The notes under the pieces were generated by a model, which did no database searches, had not been told where the DNA came from, and was given only the letters and a program-made list of their open reading frames with translations. A stretch of DNA of 62,440 nt from a virus: positions 1 through 62,440 of the IMG/VR virus record IMGVR_UViG_3300009026_000010; one strand, 5' to 3'. The position numbers were made by a program, and so were the translations under genes. This document shows positions 32,034 through 40,880 of this stretch, piece after piece. How positions within the stretch are numbered: the first letter of the stretch is position 1; each line of letters opens with the position of its first letter.

Positions 32034-32564
32034 TCAGAATGTGCCGCCATCTACTCCATCGACAAACTCAATGGCATTACCAGCTGCGTTCACTTTCGCA
32101 ATGAAACCATTGGCACTGGTGAAGTTGGCTGGTGTATCCGTCAGAGCAATGAACGTGGTTACACCAGACGGTGGCGCTTCCATTTCAAAGGTGCCGCTAC
32201 GGTAAACCAGAACCTGCCCGTTGGCTGCACCTGCCAGATCAACGTCGCTAAGATCACCTATGCTCTCAGCTTGTAGCCGTGCAAGAACCGCAGAAGCAAA
32301 GTCGCTGATAGTTGACGCAAGCTGAGTGCCGGTGTGCGTAGCACGGTCACGTAGGTCTGCATCCGAGGCGTTCGCTGTAGCGCCCGCTGCGATACCTGCC
32401 AGTTTGTCTACGTCAGTCTTACCACCGATCTTGACCGGTGTGCCGTCGCTTATACGACCGATGAACAGGTTGCCTGAATCTTCCGAATACGCCAGCTCAC
32501 GTGCTGCAAGCGTAGTAGGAGTCGCTGTAGTTGTACTGCCCTTAATCCGAATTATATCTGCCAT
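32034..32564 (-). CDS. tail fibre-like protein, 176 aa
   Basis: The N-terminus shares the L-A-A-R-E-L-A-Y-S-E-D-S-G-N-L-F-I-G pattern with the esterase protein. Then comes an Ala/Asp-rich helical stretch and a short C-terminal collagen-like/beta end. Likely a trimeric receptor-binding or connector component. Good SD (GGGGTGGG). Confidence 0.7.
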   Translation of the reverse strand: MADIIRIKGSTTTATPTTLAARELAYSEDSGNLFIGRISDGTPVKIGGKTDVDKLAGIAAGATANASDADLRDRATHTGTQLASTISDFASAVLARLQAESIGDLSDVDLAGAANGQVLVYRSGTFEMEAPPSGVTTFIALTDTPANFTSANGFIAKVNAAGNAIEFVDGVDGGTF

Positions 32565-32576
32565 AACCCACCCCGT

Positions 32577-32870
32577 TTAGAAGTAACCACCGTCCGGTGA
32601 AACCGGTTCGAACGCTCCGTCATGGAACACTTTGAGTTGGAGCGTTAATGGGTTGTACCACGTCTCGCTCTCCACCGCGCCTACAGGCACTGTGTCCTGA
32701 ATGTATGATATCCCGCCTGCTCCTACACCATTACGCCCCGGTCTGCCCATGATACCGGCAGCTACAACGCCTGTCTGTGGCTGAGCTGTCTGTGTGACGA
32801 ATCGCTGCTGCTGCCGTGCTGCAGTTACATGGGCAGAGCTGCCTGTACTCACACGCAGAATCTTAGCCAC
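32577..32870 (-). CDS. small tail-associated protein, 97 aa
   Basis: Gly/Val-rich with W-Y-N-P-x-T-x-x-L-K-V-F-H-D-G-x-F, an element common in tail fibre and tail-tip subunits. It overlaps the upstream gene by eight bases. Probably structural; exact role unknown. Confidence 0.6.
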   Translation of the reverse strand: MAKILRVSTGSSAHVTAARQQQRFVTQTAQPQTGVVAAGIMGRPGRNGVGAGGISYIQDTVPVGAVESETWYNPLTLQLKVFHDGAFEPVSPDGGYF

Positions 32871-33537
32871 GAGTCACTTCCCCTGTAATAGAGAACGGAC
32901 TGACCGCTACGAGAGAGTACACGCCATCGTCAGCAGTGATGTACTCAGCATCCCACACACCGGTACATACCGGCAGCGTCTCTGCTACAGCAGCAGGTAA
33001 GCGAAGGATGTACCGGCTGTTGGCCACATCAACTTCGACTACACCACCAGCAGCGTCGTATTCATCCAGCCCTGATGAGTAGAAGGACAGAACCTCTTCT
33101 ACGTCATTGGTGCGTCTGCGTAGCTGCGCACGAGCTTCACAACCGGTCAGGTCAGAAGGCTTGTTGAACTCCACGACACCACCGGAGGTATACGTCTGTA
33201 GACTGGTGCCGTTGACATTGAAGAGCGTGATGGTGTCTGCATCGACTACACGCACACGGTACGATTTAGCGCGCTCAGCAGCCGATACACGCAGGGAGCC
33301 ACCACAGGTGCTGGAAGGAGCGTTCTCGTCTGTATTGAGCGAATTGGGCCGTTGTATACCGGAAATCTCAATCTCCCAGTCATCAACCAAGCCGTGGCCA
33401 ACCACAGTCAGAGTAACGGGGGCATAGTTGGTGATGGCTGGGATTGGCTTCATCACACGCTCTTCTTCGCCAACAAACAACGCCAGTTCGAGCGTTTTTC
33501 CTTTGACGATATGTAGATCAACAATAGATGCGCTCAT
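32863..33537 (-). CDS. virion adaptor of the BppU-N-like style, 224 aa
   Basis: The N-terminal strand pattern, a D-L-T-G-C-x-A-R-A-Q-L-R-R-R segment (about 133-146), and a final P-F-S-I-T-G-E-V-T-R match a family of phage structural proteins usually encoded just ahead of receptor-binding genes and related to the BppU N-terminal domain. An internal insert (about 40-115) with N-V-N-G is extra. First gene of the distal tail operon; its leader contains a 9-bp hairpin. Confidence 0.7.
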   Translation of the reverse strand: MSASIVDLHIVKGKTLELALFVGEEERVMKPIPAITNYAPVTLTVVGHGLVDDWEIEISGIQRPNSLNTDENAPSSTCGGSLRVSAAERAKSYRVRVVDADTITLFNVNGTSLQTYTSGGVVEFNKPSDLTGCEARAQLRRRTNDVEEVLSFYSSGLDEYDAAGGVVEVDVANSRYILRLPAAVAETLPVCTGVWDAEYITADDGVYSLVAVSPFSITGEVTRG

Positions 33538-33551
33538 AACCGGCCCCGTAG

Positions 33552-33572
33552 TCCTTCGTGTACCACGAAGGA
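33552..33572 (-). promoter_or_regulatory. leader hairpin upstream of the distal tail operon
   Basis: TCCTTCGTG (33552-33560), TAC, CACGAAGGA (33564-33572): a perfect 9-bp stem 15 bases before the start at 33537. On the transcript it lies just ahead of a G-rich ribosome site. It also adjoins the octamer CCGTAGTC seen in two other late leaders. Confidence 0.45.
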
Positions 33573-33694
33573 TAGTCTACCAATGGTAGGGGGTCAATAT
33601 AAACAAATCGACGCTTATACGCGCTCTCAGGCGGTCTGGTAGTAAGTTCCTCTGCCGCAGGTGGGCAGTAGCACAGCTGCGTGAAGCTGTCAAA

Positions 33695-33767
33695 TTACCG
33701 GCTTGTTACGATGTTACGAAATTTCGGCGTCTGTTACGAATTTCGTAACATCGTAACAAGCCGGTAA
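33695..33767. repeat. 29-bp perfect inverted repeat in module B
   Basis: The arms 33695-33723 and 33739-33767 are perfect inverted repeats of 29 bp separated by 15 bp. Each arm contains two iterons (GTTACGATGTTACG), and the spacer holds another GTTACG. A dyad this long could extrude as a cruciform or present six sites to a dimeric initiator. It corresponds to the imperfect dyad and iteron pair at 2965-3025 in module A. Confidence 0.85.
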
Positions 33768-34025
33768 ATACGCGGGCTGCAGACCATTTGTTACGATTGT
33801 TACGATGTTACGATCTTAAAACTGTTCTACAACAGAAAATTTTTTATGGGCTGAAAAAACTTTTTTTTCTGTAAACTAAATTCTATTTCGTATTTCGTAA
33901 AGATCGTAACAAATAGGGGTATAGAGGGGTTAAGAAGCCCATTCCAGAGCCTCTGGAGGCTGTTACGAAACCTGTTACGAAATTGGGTAGGATAGGGGTC
34001 AAGATCGTAACATCGTAACAAACTC
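33695..34025. repeat. iteron-like module B, inverted copy of module A
   Basis: The 33538-34143 gap contains an AT-rich stretch at about 33815-33905 and clusters of GTTACGA/TCGTAAC: three in a row at 33790, 33799 and 33807, pairs at 33707/33713 and 33744/33752, singles near 33906, 33961 and 33972, and a pair near 34005. Read on the minus strand, its order of elements matches 2706-3027, including the R-C-Y-D-like shadow frame. So this is a diverged inverted duplicate, most likely an origin module. The role is inferred. Confidence 0.6.
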
Positions 34026-34031
34026 CCAAAC

Positions 34032-34067
34032 CTTTGGTTATAAGACGTTGAGACCTTATAACCAAAG
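34032..34067. repeat. 13-bp inverted repeat flanking module B
   Basis: CTTTGGTTATAAG (34032-34044) and CTTATAACCAAAG (34055-34067) are a perfect dyad with a 10-nt loop, next to module B and downstream of the gene ending at 34144. No U-run on either side. It might be a weak terminator or an additional regulatory dyad. Confidence 0.55.
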
Positions 34068-34143
34068 TATGTAGTGGCACTATGCTGCTATACCATTCGT
34101 CGGAGATTTCGGCTTTTTTGTATGTTGTCGCATATCTGTATGT

Positions 34144-34434
34144 TTATGTCGGAAATACGACTTCAGCAGCACAGTTTACGCAGTGCATCGTCTTCTGCGC
34201 TGTTATCTGGAACATCTGACACCCGCACAGGCACTGGAGCCGTGGCACAGCGTCCTGTAGCAGCGTAGGATGCACGAAACGCCCCTTAGCGGTGTGGCAG
34301 GAGGGGCAGGTCAGGAAAACCTCTCCTACGTCCGTTTCTGCGGCCCATTCGTGCTTACAGGCAGCGCAGACGGCCACGCCTGCGATCTTCGGGTTCTTGG
34401 CTCTACGTGCTTTGTCTAAGTCAACTATGCTCAT
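34144..34434 (-). CDS. double zinc-ribbon protein, 96 aa
   Basis: ATG 34434 lies after GGGTGG and three bases past the giant gene's stop. Four cysteine groups (C-A-A-C at 23-26, C-P-S-C, C-L-C-G-C, C-V-N-C) form two zinc ribbons. It is a late gene beside the origin-like module B, so it might bind nucleic acid; no family recognised. Confidence 0.65.
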   Translation of the reverse strand: MSIVDLDKARRAKNPKIAGVAVCAACKHEWAAETDVGEVFLTCPSCHTAKGRFVHPTLLQDAVPRLQCLCGCQMFQITAQKTMHCVNCAAEVVFPT

Positions 34435-34436
34435 AA

Positions 34437-37400
34437 TCACCACCCTTTCCAGACTACGTTACCCGGTAGGCCAGCCACCACGGCGTCAGTGACTTCCCCA
34501 TCCAGTACTTTTTCCCCAGCTTTCCACATATATCCGGCTGTAGGCCCAAGAGCAAACATAGGGTTCTCAGCTCCATCCATGCCAAGCTGGCGTACACCAA
34601 GCAGGCCAGCACGCTGCGTGCCATGCCATACAGTCTCACCAAACGACATGTCTTTCTTCCAGTCAGGCTCTTCACCCAGTCCTTGCACCATCCCACGCAG
34701 ATAGTCAGCCGCGATCATGAAGGGTACATAGGCTGCGATGGCCATGAGCGGAGCGTAGTTCCCGTTCTTGGACTCGTGCATCACACGCTCCAGAATCGTC
34801 TTCTGGAAGCTGTAGGTGAACTGCTTCAAGTGCCATATCAACATCCAACGCGGGTCTGAACCCCAAGCTGGCCGGTGTGCAGCATGCGGCCGAAGCACTG
34901 CACCATCCACCCACCGGTTGATAGCCTCACGGGCGAAGCGTGATTTCTCCAACGCTGTGCTGATGTCACCCCCAGTGTTGATCATGTGTTCAGTGATGTC
35001 GCGCTGTGACCACAACAGCTTACCTTCTTCAGTGAACACCACGTTGTCACCGGTTATGCCCAGCTCAGACAGCCAGCGCTTACTATTCTTCGGGTCGATG
35101 TTCTGTGCGTGACGTTCGATAAAGTCCACAGCAGCCACAGTAGCTGCGCTGCGTATAGCTGTGTTCCAGCCTTCCATGAGGTTGTACCGGAACAGCATAT
35201 TGTTGGTCTTCCGCGCCCAGTCAGACATGAACGCCGAGCCATACATGTCGCCCAGCATATCCATAGTCATCTGAGACTCTACAGTGCCGACCAGCTCCGC
35301 AAATTGCTGCATATCGGACTTGGTGCCGTTCTTACGTATTGACTGTGGGATGTTCTTCACACCTGCTTTGAAGCCGGTCCAAGCCTGCTCGACTGTACCA
35401 CCGCGCACCACGATACCCATAGGGTCGATCAACGAGCTGAATATAGCCAGAGGTAGTACAGCAAGGTTCTGCCATGTCACCAGACCAGACATGACATTCC
35501 GGGCTACCGGATTGATGTCGTGACCAAGCGTACCTTCCATAGCCATAATCGCTGTGTTGATATCGCCACGAACTTCTTCAGGCGTTACGCCAGTCGCCAT
35601 GGCCTCATCCAGCCATTCTTTCAGATTCTCACCTTCTGGTCCGAAGTGACGTGTGTACTCACCACGCTTCGCCGCCTGTGTGATGTATCGAGTCAACACC
35701 CGTACGATGTCATGATCCATGAACTCAGCAGCCAAAGCTCTGTCATCCAATACGATCTGCCGTCCCATCGACGCTTCCATGAATGGTGAGTACCCGGCAA
35801 GGTCTTCTTGGATATCCAGTTTTTCTTCCCCGTACAGCAACATATCGGCTGTAGCCTCAGCGCCAGCACGGTCAAAGCTCTGCAGCCTACCGTTGTCGTC
35901 ACGGAACTTGGCATTATTAACCAGCATGTCGATGAAGCCGTCGCGGTTGTCCTCGATAGTGGTCTTGTCCCAAGCCTGTGGGAAGTAGTCCTGTACTCTT
36001 CCTACATTCAGGCCAGACGATTTCGAGTAAGCATGTAGCCTGCGTAGAAGCTGGTTGATCTGGTTGTACCGACCACGCAGCGCAGCGTCAGTAGGCGCTT
36101 TCTGCGAATGCAGCGCAGATGCCAACGTGCTGATATCTGCAGGATCAACACCCTGCATGATCTGCCCAAACTGGGAGCCATACATTGTCACTACAGAACG
36201 CACGGTCTGCAGATAGCCAGAGCTGCTGTCGTTATAGAACGTGTCAGCTATCTTGTCCAAAGCCGGGTTGCCGTAGCTCTTCAAGCGTCCATGCGAAGTA
36301 CGTACTACCTTCTCAGCAATCTTGTAGATTTTCTGTACGACAGGTGCAGCGCGCAGAGCACGTTCAGGACCAGACAACGAAGCCATGACCACTTCATTGA
36401 CAGCGCTTGGCTGTTTCAGTCGGCCGTCACGAAACGCAGCCATATACAGACCAGCTTTGTCTACGTTGCTGGGTATACCAAACACCTGACGTAGCATCTG
36501 AGTGAACTTGGCAAACCAGTTCTCTACACTGCTGGCAAGGTTAAGCTCACCAGCTGCCCAGAACTGATACATGTAGGCGATACGTTCTTCAGAATCTTTG
36601 TTCACCTGTTCCAGAGCGGCTGGGTGTCCTTGCAGCTTCGCGCGCAGCTGACTGAGTACCAGTGGCGAGTTCGCTGCTTTGGTCAGAGCCTTGATGAACG
36701 GAGCTTGTTCTCTCTGCCTGCCCATGGTCTTGAGCAAGGCGTGCATGGACTCGTGGAACGCTACGCTCATAGGATCAGCTGTGTAGACTGACAACTCGAT
36801 TACCCGATCAACGAACTCGTTACCGTCAGTATCAGTTTCCGTAGTTTGTGAGTAGAAACCGCTCATACCGGGTAGCTCAGATATCTCAACACGCACATCG
36901 TCAGGTAATACGTTACGGATGTACTCAATCGCGTCGACGAAAGCATCGTCATCAGCAGTAATCTGGTCGCCGGGATCAACTCTCGACGCTTTGCCCTGTT
37001 CTTTCTGGTAGGCGTCGAAAGTGCTGTTCAGGTTGTCGATGTTATCGAGCAGTGTGTTGAGACTGCGCCCTTCGATGGCAGCAGAGAAGAAGTCATTATC
37101 AGCCTTCATAACAATGTCAGCCAGCGTCTGTAGGCTCTGCATGTCAGTGGTAGTGAACATCCCAGCATCCATACGCTTGGCAATCTGCGCATTCACTACA
37201 TCGCGCACGCGCTCGATACCTTGGCGCTCTTCACCTTTGAGCATAGCCTTCTTCATTTCAGCACTCATAGTGCTGCTGTTCTGTACCTGCTGGCGACGGC
37301 CACGGTCGTAGCTGCGTAGGATGTCACCTGCGATCTTTTGCTGCGCCGGTACTGACAGGTCAAGCACTGGAATACCAAGGCGTGTAGCCAGCCTGCTGCT

Positions 37401-40400
37401 GGGTGTGTCACCGATAGTCAGAACCAGATGTACAGGTGCATCGGCGTTGGCACCAAGCAGCCGGGAGGTCACAGCATCGGAGTAGATATTACCTTCCACG
37501 TCTGTGTTCATTGGTACAGCTTTGCGCATGCGGAAACCGCGACGGTTGTAGGCTTCGACCAGTTTGTTGGCGTCCTCAATCTTCACATTCTTGGTTACAC
37601 CAGTCTGCGCCTTGGCAGTAGCGAACTGCAGCGGCTCACCACGGGCAGCGATCTTACCCAACACGGCATACTTCCCTTTCAGGTCTACACCAGTCGGTAG
37701 CTCGCCAACTGCCCACTGCATATTTCGCACAAGCTGCTCAGCACGACTCATTGTCTCTATGAACGAGCGGCGAGGACGTGTAGGGTCACGGCCTTCCAGA
37801 CGATCAGCTGCTGCTTGCTGCGCTGCGCTTCTGCGCTTCGATATCTTGGTTGGTTCATCCCCACGCTCAGTGGCCACACCTACTTCTTTGAGCAGCTGAG
37901 CTGGCATGGTGTCAGGGTCAAGCTCTTGAACACCGAAAGCTTGGGCTACTTGAGCAGTACGATCCTCAGAGTCACCACCGATAGCAGCTGGACCTTCACG
38001 GTCACGTTGGGCCTGTACACGGGCTTGCTGGCTATCAGCCAGAGCATCATCACCGGCACGTACACGGTTCGGTGCGATAGCAGCCAGTGCGCGGGAGTCG
38101 ATACCTGCGTTAAGCGCCCATTGCACCATGTCGAACATCAAGCTACCACGCACGGAAGCACGACCAAGCTCAGAAGGTACGTTGGTGCCGTGTTTGTCGA
38201 TCAGTGCTTGAGTCCACGTAGGGATAGCAGTACCGCGTGCGGCAGCGTTCCGGCTGGCCAGCGCAGCGACGTACTTCTCTACGATCTGCGTAACGTCCTG
38301 CTCGGATAGATACAGCTCGCCAGTTGTGTAGTCCACACGCGGTTCGATACCAAGAGTGTTAAGCACACCAAAGTCCTCAGCCTTGAACGGGAACGCTTCA
38401 CCGGTATTCTGACGTTGTGCTTCAGACAGTTTGCTTCGTGCTCCATCAATAGTGATTGTGGTCTCTTGCCCGCTACGGTCATATCGCGCCAGCACCAGCG
38501 AACCGGGCAGACCATCAGCCAGTGTGTAGCCGTCAACCAACATGTCAGTCACGCCTTCAGCCATTGCTTCCATCAAGGCATTCGGTGTGCGCTTACCAAA
38601 CACTTTCGATCCGACATATAAACGAAGATCAAGCGCGGCTACCGCGCCTTTATCATCGACGAAGCCAAGATATGAACCGTTGGAAGGATCGTTGCGGTCA
38701 TTGTTCAGCTGTTCGATAGTACGTTTCTTCAGTTCGGTGACGAACTTACGTACGCCAGACTCGTTGTTCTGCGCTGTGCCTTTGATGAAGAACATACTGC
38801 GCAGAGCATCAGTCGATACGCCCATTTCGGCCGCGACATCTGCAGGATCAACACCAAGACGTTGAAGCTCGAAGAACGCTGGCACAGCAGCCAGATCACT
38901 CTCGGGTGCCAGCCGCTCGACATTGCGAGTAATGTTCTTAGTCAGCTCGATGTTGGCTGAATCGACAGGATATGGGATGTTCAAGCCACCGGTCTTGATG
39001 CGGCGGTTGCCTGTTGTATCGCCGAACAGCTGAGTGCTCACGTCCTGTACAGATTGAGTTTCACCGAACTCGGCTTCCGAGCCAGCTTCAAAGGCGGTGT
39101 CAGAATCCACAGCAGCCTGAGTCAGATCAGCTTCCTGAGTACCGTCAGGCACTGTGTTGGCGCTCAGCGCATCAAGCACTTCTTGTGGATTGGAGAAAGC
39201 AGTAGATAGGATTTCACTTACATCGCCCACACCTTCGTTGGCAGCATCAAGGATCATTCCTCGTAGCTGGCGTAGCTGGGCAGGAGTGATGTTGTCACGA
39301 TACTCAGGCTTCAGTGCCTGCAACATGAAGTTGTTGAAGTTGCCGTTCTCACGCTGATCTTGGTCGACAAGCTCCTGAACCTGTGTATTGTCAGGCGCTA
39401 CAGCTCGCAGCACAGAGTACCCGCGCTCACCGAAGATGTTCAGAGCGTCGTTGATCATGGGAGCAGTCAGCTGCCCGCCCTCGCCAAAGAACTGACGAGT
39501 TGAAGCGATCCAGTTCCGTACCACCGGACTCTGTGCCTCGTTCTCTACTGCTGCGCTCGACACTACAGCGTCGATTTCTTCCAGCGGCACCGTCGGGTTC
39601 ATGCGTGAAGCTGTACCTTCAGGCTGCAGACGGTTGATACCAGCCTGTGCTGCATCTTCGCGGTTCTTCTTCTCATACAGATTCTGCACTGCTTCTTGCG
39701 CATCAGGATCAAGGTCTGTCTCTTGATCAAGTACCGCACGTTCTTCGTTGGTCAAGTCAGTGCGTGCTTGCAGCTGACGTCCAAGCTCAGCCATACGCTC
39801 AGAAATCGTCTGCTCCTGCACAAGCTCGTCAGCAGCAAGGTCTTCGATACTGGCGTTCGGGTCAGCAGCCGGAGAACGTGGAGTCAGTAGATTACCAATA
39901 CTCTGACGCAGCCCTTCAGTATTCGGGCGCATAGTAGGAGCAGTGTTGAGTGCGTCAGCAGCCACACCTACTGAACTCATAGCTGTGGTGGCTACACCAG
40001 CTGGGATACCGAAGCCTGCACCACCGGCAGCGCCAGCGGCTGCAGATTCAAGGTACTCAGCTCGTGCTTCAGGGTCTCGTGGGTCAACAGCAATGTTCGG
40101 GTTGAATAGCGACTGAGCACCACGGCTTACAGCAGTCTGTCCAACTTCAGTAACTGCTTCGCCAGCGATAGCGCCGGTAGCTACACCAGTGCCTTTGACC
40201 ACAGCATCTGCCATGTTCTTGGCAGGGCTACCGCGTCCTGCGCCCATGAGCTTACGTAGTACACCGGTCTCAGGCAGTACTTCCAGCACTGAACCAATAG
40301 CACCAGCACCGGTTGCAGCAGCAGCACGTTCTCCGATAGTAGCTGTGCTGTCTTGGTCCTGCCTCATGGAGTAGCTGGTCTCACCAGCCAGAACAGGGAA

Positions 40401-40817
40401 GGTAGCAGCTGAGGAAGCCGCGAGCTGTGCCGGTATGGAGGTACCGCCAGTAGCCATAGCAGTCCCCGCAGCGAGAGCAGACACAGGAGCGGATTCACCG
40501 AACTTATTGACGCCATATCTTACGGCCGAGTCTAAGCCTTGAATATCGCCGAGGGTCTGGGGACCGCGCTGCATACGCCCAGCTTTCACCATCTGCTTGT
40601 CGGCATAGCCGTACAAGTCTTGGGCAAGCTCAGGTTTGTCGAGGTTTTCAGCTAATAGGCCAGCGTAGTCAGCGCCGAGACCAAGTGACTGTTCAGTACC
40701 GCGTCGTGCGGCATTCTGGAACAGGTCTTGATCAGAGGATTGTACCGTTGGGTCAGTCTCGCCAAGTGCGTGACCGCGCACCGCACGATTAAGTGGATTG
40801 GGGTCAAACAAGGCCAT
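34437..40817 (-). CDS. giant internal virion protein (2126 aa) with HEXXH motif
   Basis: ATG 40817 with GGAG six bases before it replaces the longer TTG-start frame. The N-terminus has Ala/Gly-rich glycine-zipper helices (about 80-300), as in injected virion proteins. H-E-S-M-H (1355-1359) with a downstream E-E-R-I-A-Y suggests a zincin protease. The last 600 residues resemble LPD38-type polyvalent phage proteins. It may be ejected with DNA and cleave host or capsid-internal proteins. No RNA-polymerase motifs were seen. Functional parts are inferred. Confidence 0.75.
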   Translation of the reverse strand: MALFDPNPLNRAVRGHALGETDPTVQSSDQDLFQNAARRGTEQSLGLGADYAGLLAENLDKPELAQDLYGYADKQMVKAGRMQRGPQTLGDIQGLDSAVRYGVNKFGESAPVSALAAGTAMATGGTSIPAQLAASSAATFPVLAGETSYSMRQDQDSTATIGERAAAATGAGAIGSVLEVLPETGVLRKLMGAGRGSPAKNMADAVVKGTGVATGAIAGEAVTEVGQTAVSRGAQSLFNPNIAVDPRDPEARAEYLESAAAGAAGGAGFGIPAGVATTAMSSVGVAADALNTAPTMRPNTEGLRQSIGNLLTPRSPAADPNASIEDLAADELVQEQTISERMAELGRQLQARTDLTNEERAVLDQETDLDPDAQEAVQNLYEKKNREDAAQAGINRLQPEGTASRMNPTVPLEEIDAVVSSAAVENEAQSPVVRNWIASTRQFFGEGGQLTAPMINDALNIFGERGYSVLRAVAPDNTQVQELVDQDQRENGNFNNFMLQALKPEYRDNITPAQLRQLRGMILDAANEGVGDVSEILSTAFSNPQEVLDALSANTVPDGTQEADLTQAAVDSDTAFEAGSEAEFGETQSVQDVSTQLFGDTTGNRRIKTGGLNIPYPVDSANIELTKNITRNVERLAPESDLAAVPAFFELQRLGVDPADVAAEMGVSTDALRSMFFIKGTAQNNESGVRKFVTELKKRTIEQLNNDRNDPSNGSYLGFVDDKGAVAALDLRLYVGSKVFGKRTPNALMEAMAEGVTDMLVDGYTLADGLPGSLVLARYDRSGQETTITIDGARSKLSEAQRQNTGEAFPFKAEDFGVLNTLGIEPRVDYTTGELYLSEQDVTQIVEKYVAALASRNAAARGTAIPTWTQALIDKHGTNVPSELGRASVRGSLMFDMVQWALNAGIDSRALAAIAPNRVRAGDDALADSQQARVQAQRDREGPAAIGGDSEDRTAQVAQAFGVQELDPDTMPAQLLKEVGVATERGDEPTKISKRRSAAQQAAADRLEGRDPTRPRRSFIETMSRAEQLVRNMQWAVGELPTGVDLKGKYAVLGKIAARGEPLQFATAKAQTGVTKNVKIEDANKLVEAYNRRGFRMRKAVPMNTDVEGNIYSDAVTSRLLGANADAPVHLVLTIGDTPSSRLATRLGIPVLDLSVPAQQKIAGDILRSYDRGRRQQVQNSSTMSAEMKKAMLKGEERQGIERVRDVVNAQIAKRMDAGMFTTTDMQSLQTLADIVMKADNDFFSAAIEGRSLNTLLDNIDNLNSTFDAYQKEQGKASRVDPGDQITADDDAFVDAIEYIRNVLPDDVRVEISELPGMSGFYSQTTETDTDGNEFVDRVIELSVYTADPMSVAFHESMHALLKTMGRQREQAPFIKALTKAANSPLVLSQLRAKLQGHPAALEQVNKDSEERIAYMYQFWAAGELNLASSVENWFAKFTQMLRQVFGIPSNVDKAGLYMAAFRDGRLKQPSAVNEVVMASLSGPERALRAAPVVQKIYKIAEKVVRTSHGRLKSYGNPALDKIADTFYNDSSSGYLQTVRSVVTMYGSQFGQIMQGVDPADISTLASALHSQKAPTDAALRGRYNQINQLLRRLHAYSKSSGLNVGRVQDYFPQAWDKTTIEDNRDGFIDMLVNNAKFRDDNGRLQSFDRAGAEATADMLLYGEEKLDIQEDLAGYSPFMEASMGRQIVLDDRALAAEFMDHDIVRVLTRYITQAAKRGEYTRHFGPEGENLKEWLDEAMATGVTPEEVRGDINTAIMAMEGTLGHDINPVARNVMSGLVTWQNLAVLPLAIFSSLIDPMGIVVRGGTVEQAWTGFKAGVKNIPQSIRKNGTKSDMQQFAELVGTVESQMTMDMLGDMYGSAFMSDWARKTNNMLFRYNLMEGWNTAIRSAATVAAVDFIERHAQNIDPKNSKRWLSELGITGDNVVFTEEGKLLWSQRDITEHMINTGGDISTALEKSRFAREAINRWVDGAVLRPHAAHRPAWGSDPRWMLIWHLKQFTYSFQKTILERVMHESKNGNYAPLMAIAAYVPFMIAADYLRGMVQGLGEEPDWKKDMSFGETVWHGTQRAGLLGVRQLGMDGAENPMFALGPTAGYMWKAGEKVLDGEVTDAVVAGLPGNVVWKGW

Positions 40818-40823
40818 GGACAG

Positions 40824-40863
40824 CTCCAAGGTATAGGCGTGTAGACGTAACTATACCTTGGAG
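40824..40863 (-). promoter_or_regulatory. hairpin hiding the ribosome site of the giant protein
   Basis: CTCCAAGGTATAG (40824-40836) and CTATACCTTGGAG (40851-40863) are a perfect 13-bp dyad, 14-nt loop. On the minus-strand mRNA its 3' arm ends in UUGGAG, the Shine-Dalgarno for ATG 40817. So the ribosome site is paired in the stem. Possibly it sets a low synthesis rate of the giant protein or ends upstream transcription partially. Confidence 0.6.
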
Positions 40864-40880
40864 TATCCTACTTGGCTATA

